Source of the DNA: Sphingomonas sp. PAMC26645
GTDB taxonomy: Bacteria; Pseudomonadota; Alphaproteobacteria; Sphingomonadales; Sphingomonadaceae
Assembly: GCF_004795835.1 (NCBI RefSeq)
Contig: NZ_CP039249.1
Coordinates: forward strand, 2,269,001-2,333,000
DNA length: 64,000 bases
Reading direction: 5' to 3'
Made by a program: the position numbers and the translations under genes. The stretch's first letter is position 1, and each line of letters starts with the position of its first letter. Shown here one piece after another: positions 61,911 through 64,000 of this stretch. Below the pieces are notes generated by a model, which saw nothing but the letters and a program-made list of their open reading frames with translations, was not told where the DNA came from and made no database searches.

Positions 61911-63038
61911 ATGAGGATGGAAGTACGCGCGACGTTCATGCGTGGCGGCACCAGCAAGGGGCTGTTCTTCGATCCCGCGGATCTGCCTGCCGACCCTCTG
62001 GCTCGAGACAGGCTGTTGCTGCGCGCTATCGGCAGTCCCGACCCTTATGGTCAGCAGATCGATGGTATGGGCGGCGGAAGCTCGAGTACCAGCAAGGCTG
62101 CGCTCGTCAGCAGGAGTGCCCGCCCCGGGTACGACCTGGACTATTACTCGGCTGCGCTACCCATCGATGCCGCGTTCGTGGACTGGAGCGGCAATTGCGG
62201 TAACCTCGCAGCGGCGGTGGCCCCGTTCGCGTTCCATCGCGGCATGTTGGAGGTGCCCCGCGACGGCATCGCTCCCATCCGCATCTGGCAGGTCAATACG
62301 GCAAGGCTGATCGTGGCGCACGTTCCGTTCCGCGGTGGTCTGGTAAAGGAGCATGGCGACTTCATTCTGGACGGCGTTGCATTCCCCGCGACCGAAATTC
62401 GACTGGACTTCGAAAGCGGACCAGATGCGCCTGATCTCTTTCCGACAGGGTCTCCGACAAGTGTCATCGAGTGGTCGGGCGGGGTACCCTTCGAAGCAAC
62501 GTTGATAGATGCCGGAAGCCCGACGATCTTGGTCCACGCAGACGCTCTGGGGCTGACTGGCGTGGAGACCGCGGCGGAGGTGAACGCCAATCCGGAACTG
62601 CTTGCTAAAGCCGAGCAGATGCGAGCTCATGCCGCGGTTCGCCTGGGCTTTGCCGCAACCCCTGAGGAGGTTACCGCGCGGTATCGGCAGAGCCCCAAGC
62701 TGGCGTACGTCAATCGCGCTCGGAATTATGTCACGGCCAGCGGAACGCACGTGGACGAGGCCTCGATCGACTTGGTGGCGCGTACATTCTCCATGGGCAA
62801 GCTTCACCACGCCATGACGGGGACAGGGACGGTGGCAATCGCAGCTGCGGCGGCGGTTCCAAATACCATTGTGAGCAGGGTCACCGGCGTTCGCAGCATG
62901 GTGCGCATAGGCCACGCCTCCGGATCTGTTCCGGTTGGCGCCGAGTCCGAAAACGAAGACGGCTGGCGGATCAGACGTACCTCGTTCAGCAGATCCGCTC
63001 GCATATTGATGGACGGTACAGTGTTCATTCCTGTCTAG
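61911..63038 (+). CDS. prpF: PrpF-family isomerase
   Basis: A 375-residue protein of the PrpF/methylaconitate isomerase family with a duplicated diaminopimelate-epimerase-like fold. Family strings are RATFMRGGTSKGLFF, DGMGGGSSSTSKAALVS and DWSGNCGNLAAAVAPFA, the last containing the conserved Cys. PrpF moves double bonds in aconitate-type acids, in propionate catabolism or related routes. No prpC or acnD is nearby, so the substrate here may be another unsaturated dicarboxylate. A convergent LysR regulator follows. Confidence 0.88.
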   Translation: MRMEVRATFMRGGTSKGLFFDPADLPADPLARDRLLLRAIGSPDPYGQQIDGMGGGSSSTSKAALVSRSARPGYDLDYYSAALPIDAAFVDWSGNCGNLAAAVAPFAFHRGMLEVPRDGIAPIRIWQVNTARLIVAHVPFRGGLVKEHGDFILDGVAFPATEIRLDFESGPDAPDLFPTGSPTSVIEWSGGVPFEATLIDAGSPTILVHADALGLTGVETAAEVNANPELLAKAEQMRAHAAVRLGFAATPEEVTARYRQSPKLAYVNRARNYVTASGTHVDEASIDLVARTFSMGKLHHAMTGTGTVAIAAAAAVPNTIVSRVTGVRSMVRIGHASGSVPVGAESENEDGWRIRRTSFSRSARILMDGTVFIPV

Positions 63039-63069
63039 GCACCGGGCCTTGAGGGGCAATCGAAGAGCC

Positions 63070-63195
63070 ATGAAACCGATATTGCATGAGGGCGCCTCCG
63101 AGATTGCCCTACACAACTACGAACGTCTGAAATTGAAGGCGATGGAGGCACTAGAACGGCGACCTATGGGTCTCGTTGGACACAAGCTGAGTTAA
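63070..63195 (+). CDS. Small hypothetical protein
   Basis: A 41-residue frame starting MKPILHEGASEIALHNYERL with a GAAGAG sequence upstream. It follows prpF by 31 bases. It is helical and charged with no recognised motif, and could be chance. Confidence 0.3.
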   Translation: MKPILHEGASEIALHNYERLKLKAMEALERRPMGLVGHKLS

Positions 63196-63248
63196 CGAGG
63201 CGGCGTTCCGATCCGCGTTTTGAGTTCGGTTCGTATAATCAGATATCG

Positions 63249-64000
63249 TTAGCCAAGCGGTTTCAGCTTAGCCGCTATGGTAAGCAATGCGCGCAAACCC
63301 GCGGGCACTTGTCGCCGTCCGGAGTAATAGAGGTAGAAGCCTGGCCCCATCGTCGCCCAGTCGGTCAGCACGAGGCGGAGACGGCCATCGGCGACATGCT
63401 CGGCAAACAGGGCCTCAAGACCAAATGTCAGACCCGCACCGTGCAGTGCCATCGCCAATGTCGAGCGACTATCGTCAGCGGTCATGGCGCTTTTGATGGG
63501 CACGTCGAAGTCGCCGTCCGGCCCCTCGAACTCCCAGCGGTAGATGCTGTCGTCGCCGAGCCGAACGCCCAGGCAGCGGTGATGCTTCAGTTCGTCTGGG
63601 TGCGTCGGCGTGCCACGCTCCTCCAGATAACCGGGAGATGCGGCAACCACCCATCTGAGGTCGGCTGAAAGACGCTGCGCGATCATGTCTTCGGGTACGG
63701 TGCCGCCATAGCGCACGCCTGCGTCGAACCCTTCGCCGACGACATCGACGATACGGTTGCTGGAGACGAGATCCACTTCGATACCGGGGTGACGGCGAGC
63801 CAGTTCGGCGAGCACGGGGCCTAGGACCAACGTTACCGCATCGACCACGGCATTGATGCGGATCTTGCCGCCAGGATTGGCACGAAGCTGATCCAGGTTT
63901 TCGAGTGCGGAGCCGATGTCGGCAAATGACCCGGAGACCGACTGCTCGAGCGTCTTGCCGGCCGACGTCAACGTCACGGACCGGTTCGTCCGGTTGATCA
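63249..64000 (-). CDS. LysR-family transcription regulator (5' end outside window)
   Basis: At least 250 residues. The C-terminal part of the winged helix is visible at the edge (LINRTNRSVTLTSAGKTLEQ), then the co-inducer domain with IRINAVVDAVTLVLGPVLAE, FDAGVRYGGTVPEDMIAQRL and HGAGLTFGLEALFAEHVADG. The gene continues beyond base 64000. It converges on prpF. Confidence 0.9.
   Translation of the reverse strand, partial: INRTNRSVTLTSAGKTLEQSVSGSFADIGSALENLDQLRANPGGKIRINAVVDAVTLVLGPVLAELARRHPGIEVDLVSSNRIVDVVGEGFDAGVRYGGTVPEDMIAQRLSADLRWVVAASPGYLEERGTPTHPDELKHHRCLGVRLGDDSIYRWEFEGPDGDFDVPIKSAMTADDSRSTLAMALHGAGLTFGLEALFAEHVADGRLRLVLTDWATMGPGFYLYYSGRRQVPAGLRALLTIAAKLKPLG

Overview
The window is GC-rich, densely coded DNA from an aerobic alphaproteobacterium, most likely a sphingomonad. 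That placement is inferred from codon usage, a FixLJ/FNR oxygen-control module, a FixL-type haem PAS kinase, a bacteriophytochrome fused to an HWE kinase, and the general gene set. No rRNA, intact tRNA, CRISPR array, prophage or complete insertion sequence was seen. Most operons are tightly packed, with stop/start overlaps of the ATGA, GTGA or TGATG type, and these overlaps decide several start codons.

Layout. (1) 1-0.4 kb: an HxlR regulator cut by the window edge. (2) 0.66-6.2 kb, minus strand: a caa3-type cytochrome oxidase operon (lipoprotein subunit II with fused cytochrome c, fused subunit I/III, a small membrane protein, a CtaG-like protein, a tri-haem cytochrome c). (3) 7.4-16.3 kb, minus strand: a seven-gene Pel-like exopolysaccharide operon in the order pelG, a hydrolase-only pelA, a split pelB (TPR gene plus barrel gene), a short pelD, pelE, pelF. 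No pelC and no deacetylase were found. (4) 16.7-17.5 kb: an aldo/keto reductase. (5) 17.9-50.5 kb: a large low-oxygen/stress island. It holds a quinone reductase - alcohol dehydrogenase - phosphoketolase - acetate kinase operon, two P-type ATPases, a general-stress protein, oleate hydratase, FixL/FixJ and a lone receiver, a universal stress protein, a BON protein, a VIT transporter, an L,D-transpeptidase, a SulP transporter, a GNAT enzyme, an FNR regulator, cydABX and cydDC, a membrane hydroxylase, OmpW and a broken hemN. (6) 51.3-53.3 kb: a diguanylate cyclase and a FixJ-like regulator with a degenerate receiver. (7) 53.3-58.1 kb, minus strand: a chaperone-usher fimbrial operon, followed by a LuxR-type regulator and a bacteriophytochrome hybrid kinase. 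(8) 61.6-64 kb: a TetR remnant, a PrpF isomerase and a partial LysR regulator.

How it works together. In the 17.9-40.7 kb part a motif close to ACGTAGTTTCCGACG recurs upstream of at least seven transcription units on both strands. In most cases a -10-like hexamer lies about 37-39 bases after the motif start. The motif resembles FixJ operators, and fixLJ sits in the middle of the island. In the 41.3-50.5 kb part perfect or near-perfect FNR boxes (TTGACCGCGGTCAA) lie at the hemerythrin-like gene, between cydA and cydD, and between ompW and the hemN remnant. The simplest reading is an oxygen-sensing cascade (haem-PAS FixL, then FixJ; iron-sulfur FNR in parallel). It would switch on a high-affinity oxidase, phosphoketolase/acetate-kinase ATP production, ion pumps and envelope protection. 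The Pel-like cluster and the FixJ-box regulon are the two systems most worth testing.
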